64,000 nt of DNA from Lantana camara (taxonomy: Eukaryota; Streptophyta; Magnoliopsida; Lamiales; Verbenaceae), in contig CM074860.1 of the NCBI GenBank assembly GCA_037501455.1, positions 40,000,501-40,064,500 of the forward strand. The letters run 5' to 3'. The notes under the pieces were generated by a model. It saw only the letters and a program-made list of their open reading frames with translations. It was not told where the DNA came from and ran no database searches. The number at the start of each line of letters is the position of its first letter. The stretch's first letter is position 1. The position numbers and the translations under genes are program-made. Below, one piece after another: positions 25,702 to 37,181 of the stretch.

Positions 25702-26140
25702 ATGCTTCACTTTTCAGGTACCTTTTGAGCGTGGTCGTGCTAGGCGGGAGTGTTCGAGTCTTGCATTTCCACGAGTCTAGTTTCATACTTTCATGTACCT
25801 TGCTTTTGAGTATCTCATGTTATTGATCGATGCTAGTATTTTGGAATACTTAGCTATGTATATTATTCAGAAATGATAATGTATTGATAGTTAATTGGTA
25901 CCTATATGTATCTATGAAATAAATACGGTACCTATACGTATGAATGACTCTATTTGCTTCCGCTTTTCATTATCATGATTATGGTTTATGTTGGGGAGAG
26001 TGTCCCGCCTAGAGCGTCATTTTGTTGTCACCCGTTCGCTGTGGTCTTGGTTTATGTATGAATTGTCCATTTCATACGTGGATCGAGGCTACAGTGCGGG
26101 GGATGTGGCGCCTCGGGGTCTAGGGTGCTACATCTACAGG

Positions 26141-26152
26141 TGGTATCAGAGC
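26141..26152 (+). other. Primer-binding site of element A
   Basis: TGGTATCAGAGC lies eight bases after the 5' LTR and is complementary to the 3' end of initiator tRNA-Met. Most Ty3/gypsy chromoviruses of plants use this primer. Confidence 0.96.
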
Positions 26153-26190
26153 CCGGTTGCAAAACCGAGGTTCTCGAGTCGTGTCAAGTC

Positions 26191-26213
26191 AGTTTAGGTC
26201 GCACGGCATAGGA
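26191..26213 (+). other. Conserved post-primer leader motif
   Basis: The block TTAGGTCGCACGGCATAGGA lies about 40 bases after the primer-binding site. Close matches sit at the same distance in B (6976-6999, minus), F (22350-22373, minus), P (52314-52335, minus), N (57747-57770) and O (60815-60838), and also in E (39994-40016) where the primer-binding site is gone. Its function is unknown. Confidence 0.7.
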
Positions 26214-26387
26214 TCATGTGGTATTGGGGAGTCTGCATTTGGTTGGGTTATTTGATTTACTCCCTTATTCATGTTAATTGAACTACTTGATATTCCTTGA
26301 ATATGTGTTACTTGATAGTATGGAAATTATATGCACACATTTGCATTTATTGACCGAACCACGCATGTTTAGTGATTTGATTTCAGG

Positions 26388-29300
26388 ATGGAGCGTGATA
26401 GACATTCCAGTGACCGATCCTCGAGGCACCGGCATCATCACCGCCGACACCATCGCCGCGAGAGATCACCACCTCCTCCACCTGTTCAGGCACAGCCCCG
26501 GGACTTCATGAATGCAGTGGTGGGGCTAATAGATCAGAGGTTACAGGAACGGGTACCTCCTCCACCACCACCAGCACAGGTAGCACCTCAGGAGAACCCC
26601 ATTTCTGCTATTTTGCGTGAGTTTCAGAACCAGCGTCCCCCGAAGTTCTATAAGGGAGACGATATTCAGGCAGAGATGTGGTTGAAGGAGATTGAGAGAA
26701 TTTGGCAGCTTATCCCTTGTGATAGTCAGGAGAAGGCCCGCTGTACACTCACTCTTATTCAGGGCGAGGCTTACTCCTGGTGGGAGAGTACAGAGATCGT
26801 TCTGGCGGCAGCAGGGACAGAGATTACCTGGGAGGTATTTGTACGGGAGTTCAGAAACAAGTTCATTCCTCCAGCTTCCCGTACCCGCAGGTTGAGGGAA
26901 TTTACAGAGCTAAAGCAGGGAGGCCGGTCTGTGGGCCAGTACATCGCCGAGTTTGAGAGACTTTCTCGCTATGCACCCAACATAGCGAACGACGACTTCC
27001 ATAAGGCGATGCAGTTCGTGCAGGGATTGAGACCAGATATTCAGGATGCATTGAAAGCGGCCAATACCAGCACTTGGGCAAAAGCTACAGCAAAAGCCCT
27101 AAAAGTTGAAGATTCTGACAGTGTTAGGAGGGCTACTCAGCGAGCAGGCCAGGCTTCAGGCTCGAGATCAGGCCAGGGTTCGAGTTCAGGAAAGAGGCCG
27201 ATGGTGTATTCCGCACCTCCAGCACAGAGGGACTCCGGGAAGAAACCTAAGTTTACAGGGCCGTCACAGAAGGGTTCAGGGCTGTTATTGAGGGGTCCGA
27301 GAGCTTCAGCACCTCCCCAGCCACCTCAGAGACCGGGATGCAGATGGTGTGGACAGCCTACGCACACTTATGATAACTGCAGACGCCGGTTGGGTTTGTG
27401 TCTGATCTGCGGGAGTAACGAGCACCTAGTGGATGGTTGTCCGGATCGTCAGGATCCACCACCCGCAGGACCGAGGCCACTGGTGAGAGCCCGAGCTTAT
27501 GCACTAGCTGGAGAGGAGCAGGAGGCTGATATCGATCCCGCTGCAGTAGTTGAAGGTACTATTTGCATTCATGGCACGGACATCCATACATTATTCGATC
27601 CAGGAGCTACACACTCCTTTCTTGCGCATTCTATTGCTATTACCTTGTCTTTGCCTGCTATGTGTACTTCTGTGCGCTATATAGTTAGCACTCCTTTCGG
27701 TAGTAGGCGAGAGACGGATCAGGTTTACAGGGATGTTCCAGTTGTAATTGAAGGCCGGGAGTTTCTGACCGATTTTATTGTGATGCCAATGGAGAGATAC
27801 GGGGCTATTCTGGGAATGGAATGGTTATACAGGCATTGTGCTACAGTGGACTGTCGGGCTAAAAAGGTTCAGTTGGGTTCAGAGGTTGTTACGGGCTGTA
27901 CTTCGAAGACTGTACCCTTACTTTCGTTTTCAGAGGCTCAGAAGTTAGTCAGAGACGGGGCTACAGGGTTCATTGCCTATATTTTGAACAAGCCCAAAGA
28001 TCAGGTGAAGTTAGAGGACACCGAAGTGGTAAAGGAATTCCCCGAGGTATTTCCAGAGAAATTGGATTCTTTGCCTCCTGAGCGGGAAATTGAATTTGTG
28101 ATTGATCTTTTCCCGAATGCTGAGCCGTATTCAAAGACTCCCTATCGGATGGCTCCAGCTGAGTTGAAGGAATTAAAGGTGCAGCTTGAAGCATTATTGG
28201 AAGTTGGGTATATTCGGCCGAGTTCTTCGCCGTGGGGAGCACCGGTGTTGTTTGTCAAGAAAAAGGACGGGACTTTAAGAATGTGCATCGATTACAGGGA
28301 GTTGAACCGGATGACTATTAAGAACAAGTATCCCCTCCCACATATTGAGGAGTTATTCGATATACTCCAGGGTTCTAAAGTGTATTCGAAATTGGATTTA
28401 AGACAGGGATACTATCAGCTGCGAATCCGAGCAGAGGACATTCCAAAGACAGGATTCAATACTCGGTACGGGCATTATGAGTTCGTGGTTATGCCGTTTG
28501 GATTGACTAATGCCCCTGCAGCTTTCATGGATATGATGCACCGGATATTCAGGCCTTTTCTCGACAAGTTCGTGGTGATTTTCATTGATGATATTCTGGT
28601 TTTCTCGAAATCAGCCGAGGAGCACGCGAGACATCTCAGGCTCGTTCTTCAGACACTAAAAGAGCATCAGTTGTTTGCTAAGTTCAGTAAGTGTGAATTT
28701 TGGATTGATCGGGTTTCTTTCTTGGGGCACGTGATTTCAGGAAAAGGGTTGGAAGTCGATCCCTCGAAAATCGAGGCTGTGCTTAAGTGGGAGAAACCAA
28801 AGAATGCCTCGGAGATTAGAAGCTTCTTGGGATTGGCCGGTTATTATAGAAGGTTTGTTCAGGATTTCTCCAAGATTGCGGCACCGTTAACCCGGTTGAC
28901 AAAGAAAGATGTTAAGTTTGTCTGGGACGAGAAGTGTGACCAAAGTTTCAACTTTCTGAAGGAAAAGTTAGTCTCAGCTCCGGTGTTAACGCTTCCCGAA
29001 GGTTCCGAAGAGTATGCAGTGTACACGGATGCTTCTAAAGAGGGCTTAGGTTGTGTTTTGACTCAGAAAGGAAAAGTGATCGCTTATGCTTCTCGGAAGC
29101 TAAAGGAATACGAAAGAAATTATCCGACACACGACCTAGAGCTTGCAGCCGTGATCTTCGCGCTCGGGAAATGGAGACATTATCTTTATGGGACTTCCTT
29201 TGAGATATTTACCGACCATAAGAGCCTCCAGTACTTATTCACGCAGAAGGACTTGAATATGAGGCAACGGCGTTGGATGGAAAAGTTGGAAGATTATGAT

Positions 29301-30917
29301 TGTACAATTAAGTACCATCCCGGGAAAGCCAATGTGGTCGCCGATGCACTTAGCAGGAAGGCAAGTGTATCGAATCTGGAAATAAAGGAAAGTAAAGGAA
29401 TTGCCCCGATTGTGTTAAAGGCTCGGGTTTCTAATATTACAGTTCAGCCGGAATTGAAGAATCAGTTGTTTGAGGCTCAGACTAAAGATCCGGAAGTGCA
29501 GAAGCTTGCAGGTAAAGCTAAGGATGACCCGGAGAGTCCGTTTGGGTTTGATGAGACCGGGTTGCTTCGGTTTAAAAACAGAGTAGTAGTACCTGAAGAA
29601 TTGAGACGGGTCCTACTCGAGGAAGCTCACAAGTCAGCCTACTCGATCCACCCAGGAGGAAATAAAATGTATAAGGATTTGAAACAGTATTATTGGTGGA
29701 ACGGGATGAAAAGGGATGTGGCAGAGTATGTGAAACATTGTCTGACTTGCCAGAAAGTGAAAGCGGAGCACCAAAAACCCGCGGGACTTCTACAACCGTT
29801 ACCTATCCCTGAATGGAAGTGGGAACAAGTAACGATGGACTTTGTTTCCGGATTACCAAAGGTTAAAGGCGGGTTTGATGGTATTTGGGTAATCGTGGAT
29901 AGATTCACGAAGTCTGCTCACTTTCTACCAATCCGGATGTCCTATAAGATCCCGAAGTTGGCCGAGATCTATAACAGAGAGATTATTCGACTTCATGGTA
30001 TTCCAGTGAGCATAGTATCGGATCGAGACCCGAGGTTTACTTCGAAGTTGTGGCAGGAATTACAGGCCGTTTTGGGAACGAAACTTAAGTTCAGTACAGC
30101 ATTTCACCCTCAGACAGACGGCCAGACTGAAAGGTTAATCAGATATTTGGAAGATCTTCTTCGGGCTTGCGCGATGGATTTTCAGAACTCGTGGTCAGAA
30201 CAGCTTCCCTTGATCGAGTTTGCTTATAATAATAGCTTTCAGGCTTCGATCGGGATGGCTCCTTACGAGTTACTCTATGGAAGAAAGTGCCGATCTCCGT
30301 TGTTCTTCGACTTGGAAGAATGGAAATGGTCGAAACAGGAAGGGGTAAAGAAAGGGGAAAGATTCGAAAGGCCTTCCAAAGTTGTTCAAGCTATGATTGA
30401 GAAAGTTCAAGTGATTCAACAACGGATGAAAGCCGCGCAAGACAGGCAAAAGAGCTATGCAGATAAGCGCCGAAGGGATCTAGAATTCGAAGTGGGTGAC
30501 CGGGTATTCTTGAAGGTGTCACCAAGGAAAGGTTTCACCCGGATCGGGAGAGGAGGAAAGCTTAATCCTCGCTACTTAGGTCCATTTGAAGTTCTTGAAA
30601 GAATAGGTGAGGTAGCCTATCGACTGGATCTACCACCGAGTCTTACGGGGATTCACAACGTGTTTCATGTTTCACAACTAAGGAAATATTACCCCGATGA
30701 GACCACGATTCTCCCCGTGGAAGAAGTTGAGTTGGAACCGAATTTGACGTTTGTTCAGAGGCCGGTTAAAATCATGGATCGGAAATTTCAAGAGTTGAGA
30801 AACCGGAGGATTCCCATGGTTAAGGTGTTGTGGAGAAGTGACAAAACCGAGGAAGCCACTTGGGAAACAGAGGATAAGATGAAACGGTTCCACCCGGAGT
30901 TGTTCGAGCAGGACTAG
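26388..30917 (+). CDS. gag-pol: Gag-Pol polyprotein of a Tekay/Del-type chromovirus
   Basis: One 1509-codon frame encodes the whole set of proteins needed for particle assembly, reverse transcription and integration. An Arg/His/Pro-rich N terminus and a gag capsid-like region come first (about 60-250), then two CCHC zinc knuckles (318-331 and 338-351). The protease has D404 in [10 protein letters not shown], a DPG form common in plant gypsy elements. Reverse transcriptase has D670, D734 and D735 (FIDD). RNase H has D881, E918 and D943. Integrase has its H1081/H1088/C1118/C1121 zinc site and D1151, D1212 and E1248, with the standard 35-residue spacing between the last two. A chromodomain-like end (about 1450-1509) would guide insertion to marked chromatin. 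The start ATG follows TTTCAGG, so it may lie on a spliced mRNA. There are no stops or frameshifts. Proteolytic maturation would be needed since gag and pol share one frame. Confidence 0.97.
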   Translation: MERDRHSSDRSSRHRHHHRRHHRRERSPPPPPVQAQPRDFMNAVVGLIDQRLQERVPPPPPPAQVAPQENPISAILREFQNQRPPKFYKGDDIQAEMWLKEIERIWQLIPCDSQEKARCTLTLIQGEAYSWWESTEIVLAAAGTEITWEVFVREFRNKFIPPASRTRRLREFTELKQGGRSVGQYIAEFERLSRYAPNIANDDFHKAMQFVQGLRPDIQDALKAANTSTWAKATAKALKVEDSDSVRRATQRAGQASGSRSGQGSSSGKRPMVYSAPPAQRDSGKKPKFTGPSQKGSGLLLRGPRASAPPQPPQRPGCRWCGQPTHTYDNCRRRLGLCLICGSNEHLVDGCPDRQDPPPAGPRPLVRARAYALAGEEQEADIDPAAVVEGTICIHGTDIHTLFDPGATHSFLAHSIAITLSLPAMCTSVRYIVSTPFGSRRETDQVYRDVPVVIEGREFLTDFIVMPMERYGAILGMEWLYRHCATVDCRAKKVQLGSEVVTGCTSKTVPLLSFSEAQKLVRDGATGFIAYILNKPKDQVKLEDTEVVKEFPEVFPEKLDSLPPEREIEFVIDLFPNAEPYSKTPYRMAPAELKELKVQLEALLEVGYIRPSSSPWGAPVLFVKKKDGTLRMCIDYRELNRMTIKNKYPLPHIEELFDILQGSKVYSKLDLRQGYYQLRIRAEDIPKTGFNTRYGHYEFVVMPFGLTNAPAAFMDMMHRIFRPFLDKFVVIFIDDILVFSKSAEEHARHLRLVLQTLKEHQLFAKFSKCEFWIDRVSFLGHVISGKGLEVDPSKIEAVLKWEKPKNASEIRSFLGLAGYYRRFVQDFSKIAAPLTRLTKKDVKFVWDEKCDQSFNFLKEKLVSAPVLTLPEGSEEYAVYTDASKEGLGCVLTQKGKVIAYASRKLKEYERNYPTHDLELAAVIFALGKWRHYLYGTSFEIFTDHKSLQYLFTQKDLNMRQRRWMEKLEDYDCTIKYHPGKANVVADALSRKASVSNLEIKESKGIAPIVLKARVSNITVQPELKNQLFEAQTKDPEVQKLAGKAKDDPESPFGFDETGLLRFKNRVVVPEELRRVLLEEAHKSAYSIHPGGNKMYKDLKQYYWWNGMKRDVAEYVKHCLTCQKVKAEHQKPAGLLQPLPIPEWKWEQVTMDFVSGLPKVKGGFDGIWVIVDRFTKSAHFLPIRMSYKIPKLAEIYNREIIRLHGIPVSIVSDRDPRFTSKLWQELQAVLGTKLKFSTAFHPQTDGQTERLIRYLEDLLRACAMDFQNSWSEQLPLIEFAYNNSFQASIGMAPYELLYGRKCRSPLFFDLEEWKWSKQEGVKKGERFERPSKVVQAMIEKVQVIQQRMKAAQDRQKSYADKRRRDLEFEVGDRVFLKVSPRKGFTRIGRGGKLNPRYLGPFEVLERIGEVAYRLDLPPSLTGIHNVFHVSQLRKYYPDETTILPVEEVELEPNLTFVQRPVKIMDRKFQELRNRRIPMVKVLWRSDKTEEATWETEDKMKRFHPELFEQD

Positions 30918-30941
30918 AGAATCTGGGGACCAGATTCTTCT

Positions 30942-30955
30942 AAGGGGGGGAGAGT
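30942..30955 (+). other. Polypurine tract of element A
   Basis: AAGGGGGGGAGAG lies directly before the 3' LTR and 24 bases after the gag-pol stop. It primes plus-strand DNA synthesis. Confidence 0.95.
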
Positions 30956-33633
30956 TGTAACGCCCCGGTTTCCGGATGAACAGGTAAGCACGCCACGTGT
31001 GCGTTTTGAGCGTAGGTTTATTTAATTCTTTTACTTTATAATATATTCATACGTGGCATTCATATTTTTATAAAATTCATGAAACATTAGTTATATCAAT
31101 TATATGATTTCATACCATTCAAAATATTATTTCATGTCACGAAAATATTTATTGCATGAAATCAATTACCGAGAGTGATAAAATTACCAAATTGTCCCTA
31201 GTTAAATATTTTCTAAAATTTTAGGGACTTAATTGCATGAACGTTTAGGACCAAATTGATCACATTTTAAAACCTCATACACTAGATTGCATAACTTAAA
31301 CAATTCAAGGATTTATTGGCAAAATTGGATTTTCACCCATTTCAAGAATGGAATGCAACGGTATAAGCTTCCTCAAGCTTCCTTGATCATTTTCAACCAA
31401 AATTTGCTAAACATATCCATCCCTCTCTCTCGGTATTCATTGGAAGAAAGGGGAAGAAGAATATTTGTCATCAATCATCAAGATTTCAAGAAGTTTGCCA
31501 AGAAATTGAGGGATCATCATCATCATCATCATCATACTTCTTCACTTCTTTCCATTTTCAAGGTTGGTTGCATGGAAAAGGATGATTTTGATTGTGTGTG
31601 ATATGTTAAGGTTTGAGTTTGAATTACTAGATGAACTCTTGATTGTGCTAAGCATGATTATTTGATGATAGCACGAATTATAGCATGATTCTTTCATGGT
31701 ATTCTTGGAAAATTGCACTTGATTGATCAAGTTGGCCTTGAGCTTGAGATCTTGAAATCTTGTTGTTATTGCATGGTTTAAGTGTATAAGTGCTATATTA
31801 TCATGTATTGAATGTGTATCCATCATATTTCCATGAATTATAGCAATTGGGAGCAAGAATGGGAATTTTGGTTGCCTTGTTGTTTCTTCCCGTAGCCTTC
31901 CCCTGCTTCTGCTCTGTTTTCTTTAGTTGCAGAAGCTGGGAACGACCGTTCCCAGCCCCAAGGCTTGGTGGGAACGGGCGTTCCCCTTTCCTTTTCAAAA
32001 TTCGCGCGGCCGCCTAAGGGAACGGCCGTTCCCACCTCGGCCTTGGACCCGGAAGGGCCGTTCCCATGAGGCGCGCTTTCAAAAGGGGGAAAGGCGCGGG
32101 CACGCTTTGGGGAATCCATGGGAACGACCGTTCCCATTTTTCAAAGGGAACGGGAACGGCCGTTCCCACCTGTAATGCAGTGTAAAATTCACTGCATAAA
32201 ATTACGAAAATGACCCCTCGATCCGACGACTTCTTTGACCCCGAATTGCTATAATATGTGCTAATATGATGTGAAACCAAAAGTTATAATACCACATTGC
32301 ATTTTCGAGGTCGTCTCGACACGTTTTCGCCGTTCGTCATATTTTGGCCATTTTAGTTCATGTCTCATGTTCATATGTCGTATTTGCACAGGTCACGAGG
32401 CCGTGGACGAGGAGCAAGCTCCTTAGAACGCGTCTTTATTTTATTTTGCAAGTCAGGTGAGGTTTTGTCTTGGTAAAACTAACCCTACCACCCCTATGTG
32501 CTCGTTTTCGGCCAAAACCTACTATATTTATAAACGTTTTCCAAAGTAATAAATGTTTCAAGCAAGAATGTATCGATTGTAATGATTTTCAAGCATGTTG
32601 GCGAGTACATGATTGCACGTGGGCCCGAGGGTAATTCTTGAGCCAACCGGGAAAGCAAGGGCTGACGGGTAACTCCTGAATTATCCTCACATTGTTGGGA
32701 TCACCCCGAAGCCACTAGGAGATTAGTGGTGGAAGGAGTTCCGTGTCTAGAGGGTCATGTCCTCTACACACACCATGTCGTGGATAGTCGAGCCTTGCAA
32801 ACTCGCTATCACCCGGAGGAAGAAGGAGACTGGGGATTTATCCGGAATGTCGGGTTATCCTCGGGTTATTGCATGTTTTCAAGTATGAAATTGTCTATGT
32901 GAGCACTCAATGAATTGTATGATCACGGATTTATTAAGTAATCAAGCATGATCACGTATTGTTCACGATTGGGAGTTCGGTTGGAGATTGCCCTTACTCG
33001 CCGGGGCCACATGTTCATGATATTGACAAGCATGATAAATTAAACGTATTAAGATGATTGGTTGTAATCTCGGGCAAAGATTAAGTTCTTTTAATGATGT
33101 ACGTATTCCTTTTATTTCTAAAAGTCTTCACCCGAGACTACACCTTGCATGTGACGTGTGCTATATTTATTTATTGCCCCTCACTCAGTCTTCGGTAGAC
33201 TGATGCTTCACTTTTCAGGTACCTTTTGAGCGTGGTCGTGCTAGGCGGGAGTGTTCGAGTCTTGCATTTCCACGAGTCTAGTTTCATACTTTCATGTACC
33301 TTGCTTTTGAGTATCTCATGTTATTGATCGATGCTAGTATTTTGGAATACTTAGCTATGTATATTATTCAGAAATGATAATGTATTGATAGTTAATTGGT
33401 ACCTATATGTATCTATGAAATAAATACGGTACCTATACGTATGAATGACTCTATTTGCTTCCGCTTTTCATTATCATGATTATGGTTTATGTTGGGGAGA
33501 GTGTCCCGCCTAGAGCGTCATTTTGTTGTCACCCGTTCGCTGTGGTCTTGGTTTATGTATGAATTGTCCATTTCATACGTGGATCGAGGCTACAGTGCGG
33601 GGGATGTGGCGCCTCGGGGTCTAGGGTGCTACA
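30956..33633 (+). repeat. 3' LTR of element A (2678 bp)
   Basis: It is the 5' LTR shifted by exactly 7501 bases, with no length change and one base difference seen at 31611. It is followed by the TAAAA target duplication (33634-33638), after which LTR F resumes. Confidence 0.97.
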
Positions 33634-34119
33634 TAAAACATGCACGATACATGGCTTGCTTGCTTTTCATGAACATGACTTGCTTGCATTAAACGTGACT
33701 TGCTTGTAATCATGAGTATTTTCATGAGAAAATATAGATATAAATACCTTTTGGCCGAAAGCTCACTTATGGGTTGTATAGGTTCTATATAACTAGAATT
33801 AAACCACACCTGATAGGCGACATGACGACTCATGGATGCGTGAACGTGCTCTTTGATCAATAATCTCCGCCCTGGAGATGATCTGGACAAGAAAACTAGA
33901 CATTGTGCACTTGTGAGATAATAACTCAATAATGGCACCAAATAGGAAGCACGGCGTGATCAAGTAGCGAGATGACATGCATTCACGAATGTAGCATGAT
34001 ATATTCATATTATTGCATGTAATTGATCATATAATCACAAATTGGGATCAATATAACCATTGGAATTGAAAGTGAAAATTGGAATTTTATGTAGAATGTT
34101 TTGTTCTGTCAGAGTGGTG

Positions 34120-34345
34120 GGAACAATTGTTCCGGGTTATAGTGTAAAATGGGAAGGGTCGTTCCCATAACCCTCCGAAAATGCCCCTGTACCTTTTAAA
34201 TTAATATAGCGATTTTGCTGGGAACGGCCTTTCCGGCTCACAGGCCAAAATGGGAACGGCCGTTCCCATGCGCGCGCCGGCTTTAGTTCAAAGAAGTGGG
34301 AACGACCGTTCCCAGAATGAACTTGGGATGGGAAGGGCCGTTCCC
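34120..34345. repeat. Palindrome cluster in LTR F
   Basis: Six copies of the GGGAACG type lie at 34120-34133 (GGAACAATTGTTCC), 34151-34166, 34220-34234, 34252-34267 (perfect GGGAACGGCCGTTCCC), 34298-34313 and 34330-34345. Several central changes keep self-complementarity, for example AATT in place of CGGCCG. Confidence 0.9.
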
Positions 34346-36435
34346 GCTCCTCTGTAAATACAGAAACAGAGCAGAACATGGGAGCAATTCGGGAAGAACC
34401 AAATCAACCAAAACCTCAAGTTTCAATCACACAAGTGTAATATTTCTGGAGATTTGCATGAGTAAATGTCCAATATACCATATAGTTCCACATAAACATT
34501 TAATTCCCCCCATGATCATCATGATTTTCCACTCCCATATTCATACATCCAATCATCCCACAAGTTCAATTCTTCAAGAATTCATGCATCAAATCATGGT
34601 ATAACGGGATATTCATGCATCACACAACCTATAATCCATTTATTTCATGAAATCAAACCCTAGCTTCATATATAAATTTCGAGAAATCATATATGCTTCC
34701 ATCTCTACCTTTAAAGAAAATATGAGAAGATGATGAAGTTGATATGGCTCCAAAACTTGTAAATTTCCGGGAAACTAGCTTGAATTTCATAAAATCTCTT
34801 CTCTTCTTTTAGGGTTCATGGATCGGGAGAGAGAGAGAGAGAGAGCAAGGATGGTTATGTGTGTATGGAATGAAATGGAATGCTGAAGAAGATTATGTGA
34901 TGCATCTCTTTAAAATTGATGAAATGATTCAATTTGCATTCAAGTCCCTCACTTTGTTAAGTCATACAATTAGGTTCACTCTCCTGAGGAATGATCATTT
35001 AAATCCAAGAAGTTTTCATGCAATTTAGTCCTTGAGTTAACGTGAATGAACATTTAAGGACAATCAAGCAATTAAATCACGTTTGGCCACCAATTCACAT
35101 AACAATTAAATCCAAGTCATAAAACAATTCTCAAGTTAACAAGTATTTCACATATTTTCACATAAACATGTTGAAATAGAATTTATAAAACGAATATAAC
35201 TCATATAAGTTGAATAAACGAATGTAATAAAATAAAATCCTAACGCTCGAAACTCACACGTGTCGAGTGTACCTGACTGTCAGAAAATTTGGGGCGTTAT
35301 AGATTACAACTAATCAATTTAACAATTCAAACAATTCATTTCAATCCGTGGCCCGGCGAGTGAGGCAATCTCCAACCTTTACTCCGATAGTGAACAATCA
35401 TGAATGTTTCCGTTTATTAAGTGATCAAGTTATTAACGTACAATCAAGTAGCAGTTTCATGAATCCTTTTTCCTCCAGGTGATGGTGGGCTTGCAAGACC
35501 CAACCATCCAATCATGGTGTACGTCAGGAATATGACTCCCATGCACGGGATTCCTTATTCCACCAAACCTCCTGGTGGATTCAGGGTTCATCCTAAAATG
35601 GTGAGGATAGTGCAAGAGTTACCCATCAGCCCTTGCTTTTTCGGTTGGCTCAATACACTACCCTCGGGCCCGCAGTGAACAATGTACTCGCCAAAACAAT
35701 AAATCAGTTTAATTCAGTTGAAAATCAATAGAGGTTTTGGAAAACTATAGATATATAGATACATTTTGGCCGAAAACATCACATAGGGTTGTAAGGGTTT
35801 TATATATCTTAGAAATTAAACCTCACTTTTACCGTACCAACCAAAAGAAGCAAGAAAACACCCTAAGGAGCGTGCTCCTCATCACCGAGAACGTGATCCG
35901 CGTAGTCTTACGCATGAGCCATTTAAGACGAACGACACAGTCATGTGATATCAATCATGCCTGTACAATCAATAAATATCATGAATGTGTCAAATAGGAG
36001 CATACTTATCAATAAATTAATATATAACTTATATAAGTCACACAAAGGAGCCAAGGAGGTGAAAGGAATGCAATATGAAGGGTTTTGACAAAGTTTGGTA
36101 AAAGCTGACAGTTTTTGGAAATGCGTAGGCTGTAGTAAAACTGGAATATCTTGAGTTCTAGAATTGGGAATTGAATTTTGTTTGATGGGTATAAAACTAG
36201 ACACACAGACTTTTCTGATAATATATGTCTCGTTTTCTATTTCAAAGCGAGGATAAAGTGGCGTAGGCTTGAAGTTAGGTGAATGCAGATTTCAGGTGGA
36301 GTGGTGACACCTAATTAAAACGATTATATCTCATAAATGACAAAAGATATTGATATGATTCCAATTGGCGGTTGTTCTAGACTTCAAAAAGTTTACGTGG
36401 GTTCAAATATCAGACCAATTGGAGTTTGTATGAGG

Positions 36436-36560
36436 GGGTACCCGGCTGGGGAAAGTACAAGGCAAAATTTACCCGGCTGGGGAAAAAAAGTGCAGAAAAC
36501 CCTCTAAAGTACCCGCCCGGGTACATTTCCTCACTAAATTTATCCGCCCGGGTAACCCTC
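36436..36560. repeat. ACCCG-type palindromes in LTR K
   Basis: GTACCCGCCCGGGTAC (36509-36524) has perfect 7-base arms. Related imperfect copies occur near 36438, 36470 and 36543. LTR Q has the same kind of units (for example around 49202 and 49278), although K and Q are different LTR families. Confidence 0.7.
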
Positions 36561-37131
36561 CTGGGCTGGAAAAAAGGGAAAAATAGGGGCTTCTTCGTGG
36601 AGGGAAGAAAGGGGGCAAAAATCACAACAAAACTCAACCAAAACACTCCAAAACAATCATATATCATGCATATAACTTAAAGACATCATTTAGGTAACAT
36701 TTAATCAAAGGAAACATGATTAGATCATCAAGAATTCACCATACCAACCCCGTATACTTCCGTGCCATAAACTTTCATATAACCTCATGAATTCATGCAA
36801 GCTCTCCAATAGAATGACCCGAGGCATGCTTCTACTCCACAAATAAACAAGAATCACAACATACCCATCAAACCCTACTCAACCATATATTCCAGATTTA
36901 AGCAAACTCTGCATTTTTACCTTAATATGAAAGAAAGAAAAGATGAAAGGATGGTATGAGGATGAAACTTCAAAGCATATAATTTTCCTCCTTGAATCAA
37001 GCTTCAAAATGAGATGAAATCTCTTCTTTTTCTCTTGGTGTTTTAATCGTGATTGAGTGTGTGTGATTCTTGAGTTTGAATGAGAGAGAGAGAGTGAGTG
37101 TATGTAATGTAATGTATATATGATATATGAT

Positions 37132-37181
37132 ATATTAGTGAAATGTATATGTATATGTATACGATGAGAGGTGCAAAAGTC
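37132..37181. repeat. 50-bp direct repeat flanking insertion E (left copy)
   Basis: It matches 44664-44713 at 49 of 50 positions (C at 37161 against T). The sequence to the left of the first copy and to the right of the second are both LTR K, so the pair marks the edges of what was inserted. Integrase gives 5 bp in this family, so 50 bp points to another mechanism. Confidence 0.8.

Larger units (their letters stand above)
24956..25717 (+). other. Predicted leader intron with conserved RNA hairpins
   Basis: It begins CAG|GTGAG and ends CACTTTTCAG|GT. Inside are the blocks shared by LTRs of several families: GGCCAAAACC, GGGCCCGAGGGTA, hairpin I (25211-25228), the CCGGAGGAAGAAGG block, TTGGAGAT followed by CTCGCCGGGCC, and hairpin II (25685-25701) just before the acceptor. 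Matching intervals are 886 nt in Q (50289-51174), 935 nt in N (56182-57116) and 787 nt in O (59564-60350). The domain would remain only in unspliced genomic RNA. Confidence 0.5.
23455..26132 (+). repeat. 5' LTR of element A (2678 bp)
   Basis: It starts TGTAACGCCCCGG and ends GTGCTACA, eight bases before the primer-binding site. In order it holds a CAT microsatellite (about 24012-24034), six GGGAACG palindromes (24437-24666), a predicted 65-nt exon (24891-24955), a predicted 762-nt intron with hairpins I and II, CTAGGCGGGA (25740-25749), its complement (26003-26012) and the terminal GTGCGGGGG block. Short open frames in the LTR are identical in both LTRs simply because of its youth and are not genes. 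Confidence 0.97.
23455..33633 (+). mobile_element. Element A: complete, young Tekay/Del-type Ty3/gypsy chromovirus
   Basis: This 10,179-bp element has every hallmark: two 2678-bp LTRs (TGTA...TACA), a tRNA-Met primer-binding site, one uninterrupted gag-pol frame, a polypurine tract and a TAAAA target duplication. By eye the LTRs differ at one place only, G at 24110 and A at 31611. LTRs are identical at insertion, so this is a very recent insertion, of the order of ten thousand years if a commonly used plant rate of 1.3e-8 applies (inference). All catalytic residues I checked are present, so it may still be able to move. Confidence 0.97.
12445..35301 (-). mobile_element. Element F: non-autonomous LTR element hosting A, G and H
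   Basis: F has a 5' LTR (22433-35301, interrupted by A), a primer-binding site at 22414-22425 and an interior running left. The interior is interrupted by solo LTR G (13054-20889) and continues to fragment I at 12444. The interior on either side of G aligns in order with the interior of O (60756-62700, plus strand), which shows the pieces belong together. Roughly 2 kb of leader comes before any reading frame, and no pol domain is visible. The 3' end lies outside the window. Confidence 0.8.
22433..35301 (-). repeat. 5' LTR of element F, split by element A
   Basis: The two pieces are 22433-23454 and 33639-35301, about 2.68 kb in all. On the minus strand the LTR begins TATAACGCCCC (TGTAAC with one change) at 35301. 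Its start and body align with LTR O (58210-60755), including the GGGAACG palindromes, exon-like segment and hairpins. Hairpin I is at 23313-23332, hairpin II at 22838-22853, and the predicted 73-nt exon at 33882-33810. Its donor is GTGTGG, weaker than the usual GTGAGG. The target duplication would be GATTA (35302-35306); its mate is outside the window. Confidence 0.9.
35302..37181 (-). repeat. LTR K, first visible part
   Basis: Right of F the sequence continues in mid-LTR: GATTACAAC and the following GGCCCGGCGAGTGAGG block match LTR D from about 37770 onward. K therefore hosts F. It includes hairpin I (35559-35579, stem TCCACCA/TGGTGGA), hairpin III near 35487-35512 and GC-rich near-palindromes at 36440-36560. 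It is broken at 37181 by insertion E and resumes at 44664. Its left part lies beyond the window, on the far side of F. Confidence 0.8.

Noticed and set aside
26001..26060. CCGTTCGCT block as a tRNA gene fragment (B-box-like)
   Set aside because: It lacks the GGTTCGANTCC consensus, there is no A box at tRNA spacing, and no cloverleaf could be drawn.
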